Source: Sipunculus nudus
Lineage: Eukaryota > Annelida > Sipuncula > Golfingiida > Sipunculidae
Reading direction: 5' to 3'
DNA length: 64,000 nucleotides
Assembly: GCA_026874595.1 (NCBI GenBank)
Contig: CM049319.1
Location: forward strand, 62,630,917-62,694,916
Of the stretch, positions 39,474 to 51,256 are shown piece by piece; position 1 is the first letter of the stretch, and every line of letters starts with the position of its first letter. The translations under genes and the position numbers were made by a program. The notes under the pieces were generated by a model that had not been told where the DNA came from, did no database searches, and saw only the letters and a program-made list of their open reading frames with translations.

Positions 39474-39510
39474 CTAGTTAGGAAGGAAAGTTCCCAAATA
39501 ACAAGTTAAC
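39474..39510 (+). repeat. Stranded 28-bp minisatellite unit
   Basis: Reads 'gttaggaaggaaag' and 'ttcccaaataacaagtt', one unit of the array that otherwise ends at 38905. Confidence 0.9.
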
Positions 39511-40409
39511 TGGGCCCTTTAGTGGAGAACCATTAATACTGCTGGTTCAACAAATGCAGATAATCTAAATAAAAGCTGAGTTTATTGTCTCTACAAGGAT
39601 TATAAAGATAAGTTCCATTCTTTCTATATATACAGCTGAGAATTATTCAGAAGATTACAGACTTCGGCAAAATGAAAACATTTGTTTTGGGACCTCACAG
39701 AGAGAAACCATGCAATACCATTGTCATTGGTACATGATTAACCATATAGTACAGCTGCTTAAAAAAAATTAAGTGTTTTATTGTAAAATGATTTATTCCA
39801 ATTAATAAAGTTGACTTCATTTGCTAAACTCCATTATTGATGTAATAAACTGATCTAATTCAGCAGTGTTAATACATGGAACATTGTATGCATTTTGGGT
39901 ACATATGAATATGGTTTCTGAGATTAGTTTATTATTTGCTCAACAGGTAGCAGCACCTGATGAACAAATCTGCAAGAGCTCCTCTATTACAGCAAGTGAA
40001 GACTAAAAGAAGACGTCAATGTCAACATCTACAAAGTGGATGATCATACTGGTTTTGAAAAAAAGCATGAAGGGGTAATTTATATTGCACAGTATACAGT
40101 CAATAGGACAACAGAGAATTTAATATTTCATTCTTATAGCAATGAGAACCATTATTCATAGGACTAAACCCCCTACAAAGCTGAGAAATGCATCTTGACT
40201 GATATTTAATCTAAGTTTGCTAACTTAATGTGAATAAAGCTGTATATTACATATATCTTTAACCAGAGTAATCACTTTTTGGGATGAATGGAAGAGAATC
40301 ACATATACAACTGAGAGCTCAGCTGAAATAAAGCTAATAGATGAAGAATACTGTGAATGTACACAAGGTTAATTGAGAGATGCCCAACAGGCATCACTCT
40401 GAGTGAAAA
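39511..40409. other. No gene seen
   Basis: AT-rich single-copy sequence. Confidence 0.45.
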
Positions 40410-40990
40410 TCTTAAAAGTCAAAGGTAAAAAAATAAATAAATAAATAAACAAGAGCACTACAAACATGAAAAATACACCCACTGTGTATCTGGTGACCTC
40501 TGACCTCATTAAATATGCATGAATTTTGAAAATAAAGTAATTCAGGTGAGAAACTGTATTAGTAAATATGTATAACGAGTTTTATGAAAATCCATAGGAT
40601 TCTTGGTAAGTATCAAGGTGCCTCCAAAGTGGGATGACCTCTGACCTCTTTAAATATGCATGGATTTTGCTGGAAATTGAACTAAGGTGAGATATTTTTT
40701 TTATTACTGTTTCTGATGAATTTGATCAAAATCCTTTATATTCTTCATAATTTATTGCCATGACACCACAAGTAGCCTAGTGACCCTTGACCTTAATAAA
40801 TATGGGTGGATTTTGCCCATAATAAAACTCGGGCGCAATAATCTGCTGCTAAGTAGTTGTGGTGAGTTTCGTGAAAATTCATCAAAGCCCCGGTAAGTTA
40901 CCATGGCGACACTTAAATTTAACAGACGGCAGGACAGTCAGACAGATGGACAGTGGGTATACCATCCTACCCAGTCATATGACCGGCATA
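40410..40990 (+). repeat. Dispersed repeat with tandem 'gacctctgacct' modules
   Basis: Three modules of about 140-150 bp ('gacctctgacctcattaaat', 'atgcatggattttgc', 'gagtttcgtgaaaattcatc'). It begins with an AAATA microsatellite (40429-40448) and ends in a GGACAG-type run, a common mollusc repeat layout. Confidence 0.7.
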
Positions 40991-41039
40991 TTAAAAATAT
41001 CAAACAAATATGATAAAACCTAATCTGATTAGGGAAACC

Positions 41040-41405
41040 TATAAGACACAATGTATTTCAATTAGATGTGGATACAAGCAGAGAGATCCACCATTTTTTT
41101 ATATATGTTATCAAGCTAACCAAGGACTACATTTGTGTAAATTATTTTTTGATTGGTCAAACAAGTCCGAACATATATGGATTAATGTATCAAAACAGAG
41201 ACACAGATGGACGCACTGGAGAGGAAAGGTCAGAGGTCAAAACAAAATATTTTGGTACCAGTTCACATGTGACCCAATAATCGTGTACAGTTTCGGAAAA
41301 ATCTGTCCTGTGGTCTCAGAGTTCTATTCCAGAAACAAACACGGCGGCGGCAGGACCTGGTCAAAAACATAGTATCTGCACAACTTTGTTTTGGCGAATA
41401 CAATT
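41040..41405 (+). repeat. Array A tail fragment
   Basis: Matches 16370-16680: 'tgattggtcaaac', 'gaggaaaggtcagaggtcaa', 'accagttcacatgtgacc', 'agtttcggaaaaat' and 'catagtatctgcac'. Confidence 0.88.
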
Positions 41406-41835
41406 AATAATAAAAATAATGCCATTATATCTATCTACAAGGTATACAATAAACATTTATAAGTGCAGAAAGTCCCTAGAAACAGAGTCAGAAGTGTTCA
41501 CTATACCAAACATGTCATTATTTAAGAGAGACTTACAAGATAATTTCAGCATAAGTTTTGTAAACCTTAACAAACCTGCAAATCCTCACCCAGTCACAAA
41601 GTCACATTTTTTTCCATCACATGTCCAAAGGCCCTGATATATAAGAACTCACAAAACATGCCTCAAATTTTATTACCATAATGTTTACAAACAATTCAGT
41701 GTCATTCTGTTCTTGGCTGCAGCATGAGCCATGTTTTATTCAGTATTTATGCAGAGCCAGCAGCCAAGGTATTTCAGCCTTAGCCTGAACTATCAGCAAC
41801 TCAAATGTAGATTGATGTCCATATTTCAAGAACCC

Positions 41836-42503
41836 TACGCTCTTTACACAGCGCTTTACCTATAGGGCTACTACCTATATCGTAAGGCGCTGTTTGTTAT
41901 GACCTCGTATCCTGAATTGCAACACCAGAGGGGAGCACTGTATTTTTGTCCAATCAGATGAGGAATACACAGAGCCAATCATATTAATTTCTTTTTGAGT
42001 GACAGCTCATCCCCAGCGTAACTGTCTGAACAGGCCACAGGCTCAGAGAGAATTGCCCCTGACGTGGTTTGCTTAGGGCCTTGGGCACATAGGATGCTCG
42101 GCCGGTGAGCTGTAATTCAAACGAAACGTAACAACAAAGGCTGCGTGCACACCTCGCTTGCTGGTTTCAGTTCTGCAGACAACAGATACATTGCTACGCT
42201 AACACAGTCATAATGTCATAATCAAATCGGTGGATGATGCGAGAATGCAGAGGGAGCAATTTAAATTCGACTGGAAACTCAATAAGCTGCGCTTGAAGCG
42301 CAGCAATGGGCGGAGCAGGATGCCTGACGAGTGTTTGTTTATTGGCATCTGATTGGCTGCTTGTCACATCATACGCACGTTTATTTCAGTGGAAAACGAA
42401 CCGCCATCTGGTGTCTAAATATATCATAAATGGTCAAAGCTGGCAGCGTGAAAATCGGTTGCTTCTTTAGAAGCGCAAGATTTCCGCTGCCCTCGGGAGC
42501 GTA
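41836..42503 (+). mobile_element. Non-autonomous DNA transposon M, copy 3
   Basis: 668 bp, flanked by perfect 9-bp duplications CAAGAACCC (41827-41835 and 42504-42512). Termini TACGCTC... and ...GAGCGTA are a perfect 7-bp inverted pair. It shares the ends and inner blocks with copies 1 and 2. It has about 200 bp of extra inner sequence near 42080-42310 ('gctgcgcttgaagcgcagc' hairpin). No transposase frame. Confidence 0.94.
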
Positions 42504-42552
42504 CAAGAACCCACAAAGAACACCTTACTCAGCGGGGTAAATTCATCTTCAA

Positions 42553-42579
42553 GGGTGGGGTGGGGGGGGGGGGGGGGGG
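42553..42579 (+). repeat. Long G tract
   Basis: GGGTGGGGT followed by 18 uninterrupted G. Length in the assembly may be inexact. Confidence 0.95.
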
Positions 42580-42797
42580 TGACTCACTGGTGTAGAAGGG
42601 AAACAAAATTGGGACAACTTATATGTATTTTTTTGTCTATGGGACACATTTCAAATACATTACAATTATCCAAAAGGTTTTAAAAATAAGAAATTTTGTT
42701 TCCAGTGTAAATAAATCCTAAACCAGGTCCAGAAGTAGATATATAATATTCATACTACCAGACTGGAACTGAAGGCTACAATCATTAAAATCACATA

Positions 42798-42818
42798 CCC
42801 CCCCCCCCCCCCCACCCC
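42798..42818 (+). repeat. Long C tract
   Basis: About 16 C, then ACCCC. With the G tract 220 bp upstream it forms an inverted pair. Confidence 0.95.
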
Positions 42819-43144
42819 AAGTATTCAGTCCCCTGACTGTACCTGGTTTTAAAGTACTAGCATGCTTCATATAACCTGTTCATGTGACAGCTACCTGGAA
42901 AAATAATGTCATATTTCTCAGGATTTAGACGAAAATATTGGAGAAGCCACCCCCCACCCCCCTTGGGACACACTTGGAATCGTTCCTGACATTTCAAGAC
43001 CAAAACATGCATATCCAAATGATGGTCATGAAAGTTGTTTGACAAATGTTGTGCGACACCACCATCAATTATAAATATATAAACTTTATTTATTTGACAC
43101 AGATTGTACAATTTCTTATAATAACAAATAACAGGCACTCATCA

Positions 43145-43300
43145 TGGCTCAGATGGTGGCGTTCATTAGTCTTGTGGGTGGAGGAAACTGGATAACCCAG
43201 AGAAAAACAGCAACCTTGTACAGGCTTACATTACTATAACAGACTCTAAAAGCCACACCCACATATTGACACCAGGTCACAAGCAGAGTCTGAGAGAGCC
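43145..43300 (+). mobile_element. SINE-like repeat (copy 2)
   Basis: Same block order as 7354-7500, including TGGCTCAGATGGTGGCGTTC and 'gtggaggaaac'. Confidence 0.5.
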
Positions 43301-43713
43301 ATTCCACAAACCAGGCCCCTATACTACAGATACAGCGAAACTTCCAAATTATTACCATCAATGGAACCTCAATAAGTGCTCACATTTTTTAGGTGGTTGT
43401 CTAAGCAAGGTCTGATAAAAAGAGCAAAACAGATTGGGACCCTGAACAAGTGGTCTTAATAGAGGTGAATTTTGGTTCCTCATATTAAATTTAAGAAAAT
43501 CAAATTTTCGGAAAAAAAGAGACAGAAATTCAAGATTCCACTGTATTCCTTATATTGACCAGTTAAAAAAGGCACAACCCTGAAAAGTCGCGTTAACAAC
43601 CGGGAAGTTGTTTGGTTGTTGCGTGTCTTTTTTATGACTCTGACAGAATATATAATCTGGATAATACGGCTTTTCTGCATGTGCAGCAATAAGTGTTTGT
43701 GATTGATTATGCA

Positions 43714-44908
43714 ACAAGTAACCCATTTGTCATGACACTCAGCTGACTAGGAAGACATTCAGAAAGCAAATTTTATCATCTGAGTGACAAATTTTGAAGG
43801 TGGTATCCCCATTCAACTGTAGCTATTAAAGTTCTTCAAAATCAACAAGAAGAAAACGTTTCATGATGACATGTCCAGCCATTCCCATGAAATCTAGCCT
43901 TTTTGTATGCAGTACGTCAGCTGAGCTTGACATGACCATGCACACTTTTGAGGGACATCCTGGATGTCAAGACAGAAGATTCTAGGTCCAACATTAAAGT
44001 TCTGTACCCTGTCTGACTGTCTTTGTGCTTAAGATGTTTTTTGCCGGTAATATTGGTCTCCATTACCTAATTTCAGGTTCCCATGGAGACTGCCCAAGAC
44101 GTTTTGCCAGTAGCACATAAATATAGGTAACCATGACCTAATTTCTGGTTTCCATGGTGATTGCCCAAGCCTTCCCTGTATAGAACATTGGAACATTCTA
44201 GGGTTAGCAGATACAATTTGTGCCCATTTGATTTTCAGGGTGCTTAAAATCATGTTTTTGGCCCTTATTTAACAAAATTAAGGTCACCATGACCTAATTT
44301 CAGGTTTCCATGCAGATTATCCCAGGACCTGCCTGAATGTCAAAGTAGAAGATTCTAGGCCAAGCAGATACAATTTGAGCATTGTCTGACTTAGAGAGTG
44401 CCCAAAATCATGTTTTTAGCCTGTAGTTCACAAAAATTTTCAAGGAGTTTGGCCTTGTAACTCCTTGGATGTACAGTTAGAAGTTTCTAGGTCTAACAGT
44501 TATGATTTTTGCCCTATTAACAGACGAACTGCTTCATCTGAAGGTCTCAAAAATTAAAAATGCATAAAAATTAGAACAAGTGACCTGGGGGTCATGACAA
44601 TCAGCCAACTAGGAAGACATTAACAAAAGGAATGTTAATGAATACCAAATTTTGTAGGTGTTTTCCTCATTCAACTTTATTATTCTTTGGGGTACTCAAA
44701 AGCCCCATAGCTCAAAGGATAGAAGTCACAGTGACCTAATTTCAGGTTTCCAAGGAGATTTTTCATGGTCCTCCCTGGATGACAAGTTACAAGATTCTAG
44801 GTCCAGCAGTTAGATTTGTGCTTGGTGAATGGACAGATGGACAGACAGACGGACGCCAGGCAGAGACTGATCACTTCAGCTCAGATGACTTTCAGTCAGC
44901 TTAGCTAA
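43714..44908 (+). mobile_element. Family D elements with heads and hairpin tail
   Basis: Two heads (ACAAGTAACCCATTTGTCATGA at 43714, ACAAGTGACCTGGGGGTCATG at 44576) are followed by 'gacctaatttcaggtttcca', 'ttctaggtccaacag' and related blocks in several diverged modules. A GGACAGACAGACGGAC run precedes a terminal hairpin (44877-44907) and AAAA. No coding capacity is seen. Confidence 0.75.
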
Positions 44909-45284
44909 AAATTACAAATGGTGCCACCAGTCTTCAGGAAATGATGAAATACTCCATGATCAATATGCATGGAAAAATCATGGTAATCAATGCATTAGTT
45001 ATTCAGATATATTTAAGCTTTTGTGTTCAATTTTAAAAAATATTCTGGGGGGGGGGGGGGGTGCTTAGAAGCCCCATAGCTAGAAGGATACAAGTCATAG
45101 TGACCGAATTTCTGATTTCTAAGGAAATTTTTAATGGGTCTTCAGTTAGGAGTTTCTAGGTGCTGCAGTTATGATTTATGCCCTGTTAACAGACCAAAAG
45201 ACGGACACCTAGACAGATTGATGGATGGACGAGGGACAAATAGTGATTGCTATAGCTCAGAGGACTTTCAGTCAGCTGAGCTAA
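44909..45284 (+). mobile_element. Family D unit with second hairpin tail
   Basis: Begins with 'ggtgccaccagtcttcagga', has a G tract at about 45047-45061, and ends in a GGACG run and a terminal hairpin at 45253-45283 (TAGCTCAGAGGACT, loop ttc, AGTCAGCTGAGCTA). Confidence 0.75.
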
Positions 45285-45289
45285 CATAG

Positions 45290-46660
45290 CAAAAAAATTA
45301 ATTGATTCTGCAAGAAAATGACTAATCATTGATAAAGTTTGATTAATCAGCACACCACCAATGAATAGGATGTAAATTCTTTGAGTTCTCATATCCACAG
45401 ATACAAAAAAATGGTTGTTTTTGTGACTCTAAGTATTCAGTTCAAATTTACATATGATAATGTAGGCAGGCTTCACATATTTAGCTTGTAATGAGGTTAG
45501 GCTATTAAAGTGCACTCCTCGAATGCACAACTAAGTGCAGATCTCAAATGCACTAATGAAGAGCTTTTTTCTACTACATTTTGTCAGTGCACTACTATTA
45601 AAAGTGCACTCCTCAAGATCATTTCTCATGTGAATTTATGAAGTGCACTACATGTACTTATATACAAACCTCATGTGCACTGTGACACCAGAATCCATTC
45701 AGTTCCACGCTCACCACACTCATACACAAATACGCATACACACTTCTTTTTTTAAAACAAAATATGGTTAACTGTGGAGTATCTTATATAATAGTATGAT
45801 GAAAAACTGAAATGATTTGCTATTCTGTAATCTAGATGCAATCATCAAGCATTCATTGGAAGCTCCCCCCTGGAGGCCTGCAACTGAGCGACAATCAGAG
45901 ACTGGCTATGGAGTGTATTACCTCAGTATAAAGTCAAGGTCCATCATAAATATCACGTTCAAATCTGTGACCTAAGAATAATATTGTACCAAAATTTCCA
46001 ATTTTGAAAATCAGCCACAATGAAGATCTCAGGGTGACCTAGAAGGGTCAACACCCCCCACTCTAGAAAAATGTTACCCAAATACTACTATAGAAGTTAT
46101 CTTATCAACCCCTATAAGTCTCCTGTCATAAGGGGGGGGGCGGCTTTATCAATAGGCCGTCTGAGCCTCAGTTTATTTATGCACATGTTACTGTTAGAAC
46201 CAATCAGGAAGTCATATCATATAGGGAAACTTTGACTCTGGACAAGACTTCAAATACAGCAAAAAAGGAAGTTCCTCTTGGAAGGTATGTGTCCAATATT
46301 TATATGCTCTATTGACAACTTCCAATTTGTAAGGTTGAATCTTTGTTATTTTACCCTATTGAGTGTTTTGTGGGGGTTCCATTTTCATAATGTTGTTTTT
46401 CAAAATATTACAAAGGGTATGTTATATCAAAGTCTTCTGCCTTTGATAGTCAAACATTACATGGATAGATGTGTGCATGATGTGCCAATAAAAGTCAAGT
46501 GGTAATGAATTATTCATGAAGGTTTCTTTTTCTCTCGACAAAGTCCCTTTCACAGATACCTCATGCCAATCACAGTATAAGGACATATACTGCATGAACA
46601 TTTAATACATGGATGGCCACCTTATTGACCTTATCACTGTCATATCATTACCACACACCA
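45290..46660. other. Single-copy DNA with GCACT words
   Basis: 45510-45680 is rich in 'gtgcact(cctc)' words. No gene is recognised. Minus-strand frames at 45186-45398 are repeat-derived. Confidence 0.4.
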
Positions 46661-47395
46661 GACAAAACAAGTGACCCATGGGTCATGACGCTCAGCTGAA
46701 TTTGACATGTATACAGGTTATGCACGTATTATTAACTGATGCTATGATCTGATAAAAATATTTGTTAAGGAAACTTGAACAATGGGAAGAATGATTTCCA
46801 GAGGGCTCAAATTCATGTTTTTTGGCCAACAGTCCTCAGATAATATGTTATAGTGAGAAGATTTACTAGGTAAGAAGTTTCTGCTACCACTTGTGTCCTT
46901 CTGACTAACAGGGTACTTAAATCATGTGGTATCATTCTGCTCATGGAATATAGGTCATGGTGACCTTATTTTGGATGTCATAGGAGACATTACAATTAAC
47001 TCCCTTTATATTAAGAAAGACATTTCTAAAGCAAGCAGTTAAGATTTGTGACCTGTCTAACTTTCTTGGTGCTCAAAATAAAAGGTCACCCTGACCTTAT
47101 TTCAGGTTTCCAAGGAGATTTGCCCGAGACTTCCCTGTATATTCCATGGTACATTCTAGGGTTAGCAGATACAATTTGTGCCCATCTGATTTTCAGGGTG
47201 GTAAAAATCTTGTTTTTGGCCCATAGTTCACAAAATATAGGTTACTGTGACCTAATTTCAGGTTTCCATATAGATTTACCCAGGACCTGTCTGAATGTAA
47301 TGTCAGAAGATTCTAGGCCTAGCGGATACAATTTGTGCCCCATCTGTTTGACTGGGTGCTCAATATAATGCATGTCTTCGGCCTGTATTTAAAAA

Positions 47396-50021
47396 ACAAG
47401 GGACCTATGGGTCACGACGCTCAGCTGTTATATAAGATTAAAAAATATGATTTAGGAATGAGGCATATGCTGGTTTGGTGTGGTAATAAATATAAGCTTT
47501 ATTATGAGTTGTTGGTGTTTAGCTTATGTATGATTATGATATTATCTTTGGAGACAGGGAATAGGATTGATTTCATTTATTTTATTAACAAATGGAGTAC
47601 TATTGTCACACAGATTTTGACTTGGCCATATAACTTATAAGCAGAACATATGATATAAGAGTTTAACTATTTATTAAAAAAAAATTACAAATATTGTCCC
47701 AAATATAATTTTTATTAAAAATAATAAGAGAATCTTATGATTTTTTAAAATGAATTATAACTGAAATGATTATTAAAATAATATTAAAGAATATATTCAT
47801 GAATGCATTCATGAATACATTTTGAAAGTATTTGCACTGGTATTCATATACTTTCATTTTTACCTGAATTCCAATTCTTTATGCAAGACATTTTATAATG
47901 GAGTACACATTCATATTCGTATTTAAATACAATTGCAAAGTTTTCCCACCATTACTGGCATTTATTCAGTTTTCACCAAACAATGATGTTGAGAATCCAG
48001 AATATACAAAATTCACACATTTAAATTATGATCAAAAGTACCTGGTTTTATGGCTTTTATTTATATTAAAAAAAAAAATGTAATATATTCATTTTGGACT
48101 AATTTCACATCAATGTACACACTAGACACAGTAGGAATCTAGATTAATAATATCAACTGCATCTTTGTCTATCATTAATTTCCTTCATATGATCCTTAAT
48201 GATTAGTAATGAATAATATGATTTTATTTTTTTATCATTAAAATTGAACTGAAAAATACCATAGGTGACTGCATGGTGTTATTTGGAGTACGTGACATTC
48301 TATCCATCGATACAAGATTCTTTTATCATCAGTAACTGCGAGTTGATTTCCTGTTATTATAAACTAACAAATTCTTTTTTATTTTTCTTTAATTTGTTAT
48401 TAAAAAACAATAAAAATTTATTAATTTATTGTTAATTGTTATGTTGTTGGTTAAAACTACTAGATGAGTTGGGTTGGACACCTGGATCAACTGTGGCTGG
48501 CCATAAGCTGCCTACCTGCAACAGTGTATGGCTCGCCTCAAGCATGCATAATTTGCTGAAAGTTCAACAAGGTCAACATACAGGTGACTCAAGAGGGGCT
48601 GGAGAGAGTTAAGGTCTGACATGGTCTCATAAAAACATTAATATGCGCTACAATTTTTGGCCAATTTCTTTCAGCTTTCTAAACTAAAAAGCTGAAATCC
48701 TTGTGTGCATGATATGAAAATTATATCAACCGTGCTCACAGGAAACAAATGTGCCATGGTCAAAGTTGGGCAAAATTTAAGGTACTAATTTTATATTTAT
48801 ACTAATAACATATAAATTTGAAAAATTCAGGACTAATTTGGGGTATTCAATTGAATCTTGATTAAATAATGTTACATCCCTGGCAAAAAAACTCTAGCTT
48901 CAGCAATCCCCTTGTTAAGGGAGTAAATATATTTCTTTACATAGTGCATTATGTTTGGGCCCATAACTTAAAACAATTACGCAATACTGACATCATTTCT
49001 GGCATATGCATAGAGAATGTATACAAAAATATGTATATTATATATGATTAAAGTCACATCAGTGGTTTTGATATTAGGCAGTCTTGAAGTGTAACAATGG
49101 GTTTTTAATGGAAAAATGAAGTTTTTCATTAATATCTCGAAGGTATTAAGTCCTAGTGACCAAATTCTTGGCATGGTAGGGAATTTTGGAGACATCTAAT
49201 TGTATGCCAAATTTTAGGAACTGAGAGCTGAAGCTGGGGAGCTGAGCTCTTGCAAACTGCATAACACTAGCTTGATGTAAACAATTTGTTACATGGTGCT
49301 TGAAAACTTGAATAAAATCTACAGTTTTTGATCAACTGGTTTCAAATTTTTGGTGTTAACAGACAAAATGCTAACAAAAACATGCTGAGAAAATTAAATC
49401 CACAGTACTTACAGTAAAAAAACGTGCCATGGTCAAAGTTGGGCAAAATTTAAGGTACCAATTTTTTATTTTTGTTAATATTTTAAAAAATTCAAAAGAT
49501 TTTGATCTAATTTTGGGTATACAATTTAATTTTGATCAATTAAAGTTATATTACTGGAAAAAAAGTCCATAGCTTTGACAGGTTTTGTGTTAAGTGATCA
49601 AATATCTTTCCTGATTTTTTACAAAATGCATTATGTTTGGGCCCATAACTTTTTTAAATTATACAATACAGACATAATTTCTGGCATGTACATAGGAACT
49701 ATATAGAAGAATATTATATGGTAAATATAAGGGAAAACAGATGAGTGGTTTTGATATTAGGCAGTCCTGAAGTGTGAAAATAGGTTTTTAATAAAAAATT
49801 GAGGTTTTTCCTTAATTTCTCAAAGGAACGAAGTCGCAAAGACCCAGTTTTCGGATTGGTAGGAGATCTTGGGGACATCTTAACATTATGCTGAATTTTG
49901 GATTCCTAGGTCTTACGGTTTCAAAACGTGCCACATCTATGGACAGATGGACGGACGGACGGACGGACGACGGACAATGGACCACGACTATAGCTCAGAT
50001 GACTTGTAGTCAGCTGAGCTA
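47396..50021 (+). mobile_element. Family E element, 2.6 kb copy 1
   Basis: Head ACAAGGGACCTATGGGTCAC, then CTCAGCTG. It contains two tandem ~675-bp modules with 'gtgccatggtcaaagttggg' (48751 and 49424), a 24-bp palindrome at 47794-47817, a (GGAC)n run at 49950-49970, and a terminal hairpin at 49991-50021. It is closely similar along its length to 53371-55960. No protein is encoded. Confidence 0.9.
49991..50021 (+). other. Terminal 31-bp hairpin of family E
   Basis: Left arm TAGCTCAGATGACT, loop TGT, right arm AGTCAGCTGAGCTA. 13 of 14 pairs form, with the one mismatch at arm position 9. Confidence 0.95.
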
Positions 50022-50279
50022 ATAAAGGTCATCATGACCTTATTTCAGGTTTCCAAAAAGAATTGCCCAGGACCTTCCTGGATGTACAATTGATAACTAG
50101 ATCTAACAATTACGGTTTGTGCCCTGTTATCTTTCAAACTGCATCATTTAAAGGTCTCAAAAATATATACTGCTTCATTTAAAGGTCTCAAAAATAGAGA
50201 AAAAATATGTAAAAATATGGAAAAAATACATCAGTCTTCAGGAACTGGAAAAAAAACACTATTTAATCAATATAGAGTC

Positions 50280-50470
50280 AAGCCCACTTTGTGTCATATC
50301 AGTTAATAGAAAATCCCGCTTATTGTCCCAAACCATTTACTATATAAACAATGGTAAATCTGACCATTTAATATCATGGAATATTGTCATAATCCCGTTT
50401 ATTGTCCGGCTTGGAACCCTTGAAAGTGATACCAGTTCGCAGTTAATATCACATCAAATGCTGACACGGC
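50280..50470. repeat. Possible small element with duplicated 'cccg.ttattgtcc'
   Basis: AATCCCGCTTATTGTCC and AATCCCGTTTATTGTCC lie about 80 bp apart in direct order within pogo-MITE-like text. Ends are not clear. Confidence 0.35.
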
Positions 50471-51230
50471 GATAAAAGAGGCCTAGAGCCTGTAATCGGT
50501 CAGGCGTATCAAACGATCTCCCACCTGTGTGCGGCAGGCATGTGCAGTGATGCATGCTAGTCACTCCTCGTCACTAAGCTCATTAACATCTTAAGATACC
50601 ACGGTAATCCAGATCATTGCTTTTCTTCGTACATTAACAAGGGCGATGTTTACGATCACATATCATACATAATTAACTCCTGGCCTTTGAAAGGCCGCGG
50701 TTTAAACTTCAGTGACATTTTACCAAGATGATATAAAGCACATGATCTAAACGTTGCTTACGACTGGAAATCCCCTTTAAGGGTCAACGAAAAGCTGGAG
50801 GATTTGTGAGCACTGGAGGAGATACCTGGTAAAAAACCTTAATCGCAGCAAAACTTCAGAAAGTTGACAATGACATGACAATGTTCGCTCCCTGAACAGT
50901 CCTATCATAAAGATGATCAAAGAAGTTTGAGTCATTAATAAGATATCTGGAAAATAAGGCGCAACAGTCGGGCAAAGAATTATTTAGTAAAATAGTTTGT
51001 TACAAATAACATAATAACTGTGCCGCATATTTCCAGAAATTTTACTTCATGACCAAGATGCTACATCTCATTCTGTTTGCAAGTCGGATTTTTGTCAGTT
51101 ATTGCGGCATGTGGCATAAAACTAACAGGAAATAAATTTTAACATGTGCATAAACGTAATTTGATATGCCGTTGTGCAATAAAAATATTCATAAACGTTC
51201 CTGTTTCCTGTTTATTGACGATTTATTTAA
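50471..51230. other. Single-copy, GC-richer patch, no gene recognised
   Basis: 50460-50700 has mixed-base sequence including GCCTTTGAAAGGCCGCGG and CCTGTGTGCGGCAGGC. I see no translatable conserved peptide. Candidate regulatory DNA only. Confidence 0.35.
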
Positions 51231-51234
51231 TATC

Positions 51235-51256
51235 ATATATATATATATATATATAT
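51235..51256. repeat. (TA)n microsatellite
   Basis: About 11 TA repeats. Confidence 0.95.

Larger units (their letters stand above)
46667..50270 (+). mobile_element. Family D element split by a 2.6 kb insertion
   Basis: The head is ACAAGTGACCCATGGGTCATGA at 46667. Family D modules run to 47395, stop at 'gtatttaaaa', and resume at about 50022 ('aaaggtcatcatgaccttat', 'ttcaggtttcc') to about 50270. Confidence 0.7.
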
